From: Peribacillus asahii
GTDB taxonomy: Bacteria; Bacillota; Bacilli; Bacillales; DSM-1321
DNA: 64,000 nucleotides
Direction: 5' to 3'
Assembly: GCF_004006295.1 (NCBI RefSeq)
Contig: NZ_CP026095.1
Span: 1,722,001 to 1,786,000 of the forward strand
The position numbers and the translations under genes were made by a program. Shown here one piece after another: positions 63,638 to 64,000 of this stretch; position 1 is the first letter of the stretch; every line of letters starts with the position of its first letter. The notes under the pieces are model-generated. The model did no database searches, had not been told where the DNA came from, and saw only the letters and a list, made by a program, of their open reading frames with translations.

Positions 63638-64000
63638 TTAGCCATTTTACGGCCCTAACTTTTGTACCTATATTGACCGTGCTAGTAATATCAAATTCAT
63701 CCATTAAGCGTTTCACTCCTGATAAACCTAAGCCTAATCCTTTTTTGGAAGGAACTACATTATTTAAAGCATCATCAATATTCGCTATTCCGGGACCTCG
63801 ATCAATAGCAATAATTTCAATTTCATAAGGAGGCATCGGATTAATAAAGATTTCTCCTTTATCAGCATAAAAAACAATATTGCGAGCTAATTCCATAATA
63901 GATACAACTAATTTGGTTTGATCGCTTTTATTTAGTCCGCAATTCTCTGCAACTTTTTTCCCGATTGTACTAGCCATGTACACATCATCTTCTCGATCAA
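63591..64000 (-). CDS. RsbT-like serine kinase (5' end outside window)
   Basis: A HATPase of the RsbT/RsbW type. DQTKLVVSIMELARNIVFYA contains the N-box, followed by AIDRGPGIA, KKGLGLGLSGVKRLMDEF and the final strand with GTKVRAVKW. Alignment with RsbT shows that about 12-20 N-terminal residues lie beyond the window, and the frame stays open to base 64000, so Met at 63983 is not the start. In stressosome systems RsbT phosphorylates RsbR/RsbS and activates RsbU. Here it precedes a kinase-RsbR fusion. Confidence 0.88.
   Translation of the reverse strand, partial: DREDDVYMASTIGKKVAENCGLNKSDQTKLVVSIMELARNIVFYADKGEIFINPMPPYEIEIIAIDRGPGIANIDDALNNVVPSKKGLGLGLSGVKRLMDEFDITSTVNIGTKVRAVKWLNERTVRYFDHITRRS

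Overview
The window looks like chromosomal DNA of a low-GC, endospore-forming Bacillaceae species. The grounds are a GerA-type germinant receptor operon, a decayed cwlJ, AGGAGG-type ribosome binding sites with frequent TTG/GTG starts, a preQ1-I and a c-di-AMP riboswitch of Bacillus type, and yceG/yceH, opuA, cdaR and ars neighbourhoods typical of Bacilli. No rRNA, tRNA or CRISPR array was seen.

Layout. 1-7.5 kb: the end of an acetolactate-synthase-like ThDP enzyme with an aldehyde dehydrogenase, a bacterial GRDP/DUF1399-like protein with a Ser/Cys tail, a membrane protein, an IS200/IS605-type TnpB element, and a second, complete ThDP enzyme. 7.6-13 kb: yceG-yceH (toxic-anion resistance type), then a preQ1 riboswitch controlling queC-queD-queE and a VUT-family precursor transporter. 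13-19.7 kb: a germinant receptor operon with one A, one C, one small D and three tandem B subunits. 19.7-24.4 kb: a YqjF/DUF2071 protein, two tandem FMN-binding glutamate-synthase-like proteins, an (ATT)n microsatellite, and a cwlJ pseudogene split by a 260-bp, highly structured mini-element. 24.4-28.3 kb: an esterase and an NMT1/THI5-type ABC importer. 28.4-30.2 kb: a second TnpB element. 30.3-32 kb: c-di-AMP riboswitch plus ktrA, with no ktrB, followed by a relative of the cwlJ mini-element. 32-38 kb: a DUF5105-like lipoprotein with a TcaA-like membrane protein, two possible endospore-appendage (Ena-like) proteins, a TVP38 protein, a methyltransferase and an acyl-CoA thioesterase. 38.1-42.9 kb: arsRBCDA plus a Cys-rich HesB/IscA-like protein. 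42.9-46.8 kb: cdaR, glycerate kinase and a GntP permease. 47-48.4 kb: a LemA/TPM pair. 48.6-50.4 kb: a third TnpB element abutting opuA. 50.4-53.3 kb: glycine betaine transporter. 54.2-61.7 kb: a LysR regulator, a near-identical second thioesterase, a regulator with an in-frame stop, an MFS permease with an AbgB-like M20 hydrolase, and a lipase-like protein. 61.7-64 kb: a PAS histidine kinase fused in frame to an RsbR-type STAS protein, next to an RsbT-like kinase cut by the window edge.

The most notable observations are the two related RNA-like mini-elements that both follow TTTAT (one disrupting cwlJ), the kinase-RsbR fusion with a preserved internal ribosome binding site, the TnpB proteins with an apparently relocated catalytic Glu, the nonsense codon in the regulator of the MFS/M20 pair, and the three-B-subunit germinant receptor operon. 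All identifications come from reading motifs; no database search was run.
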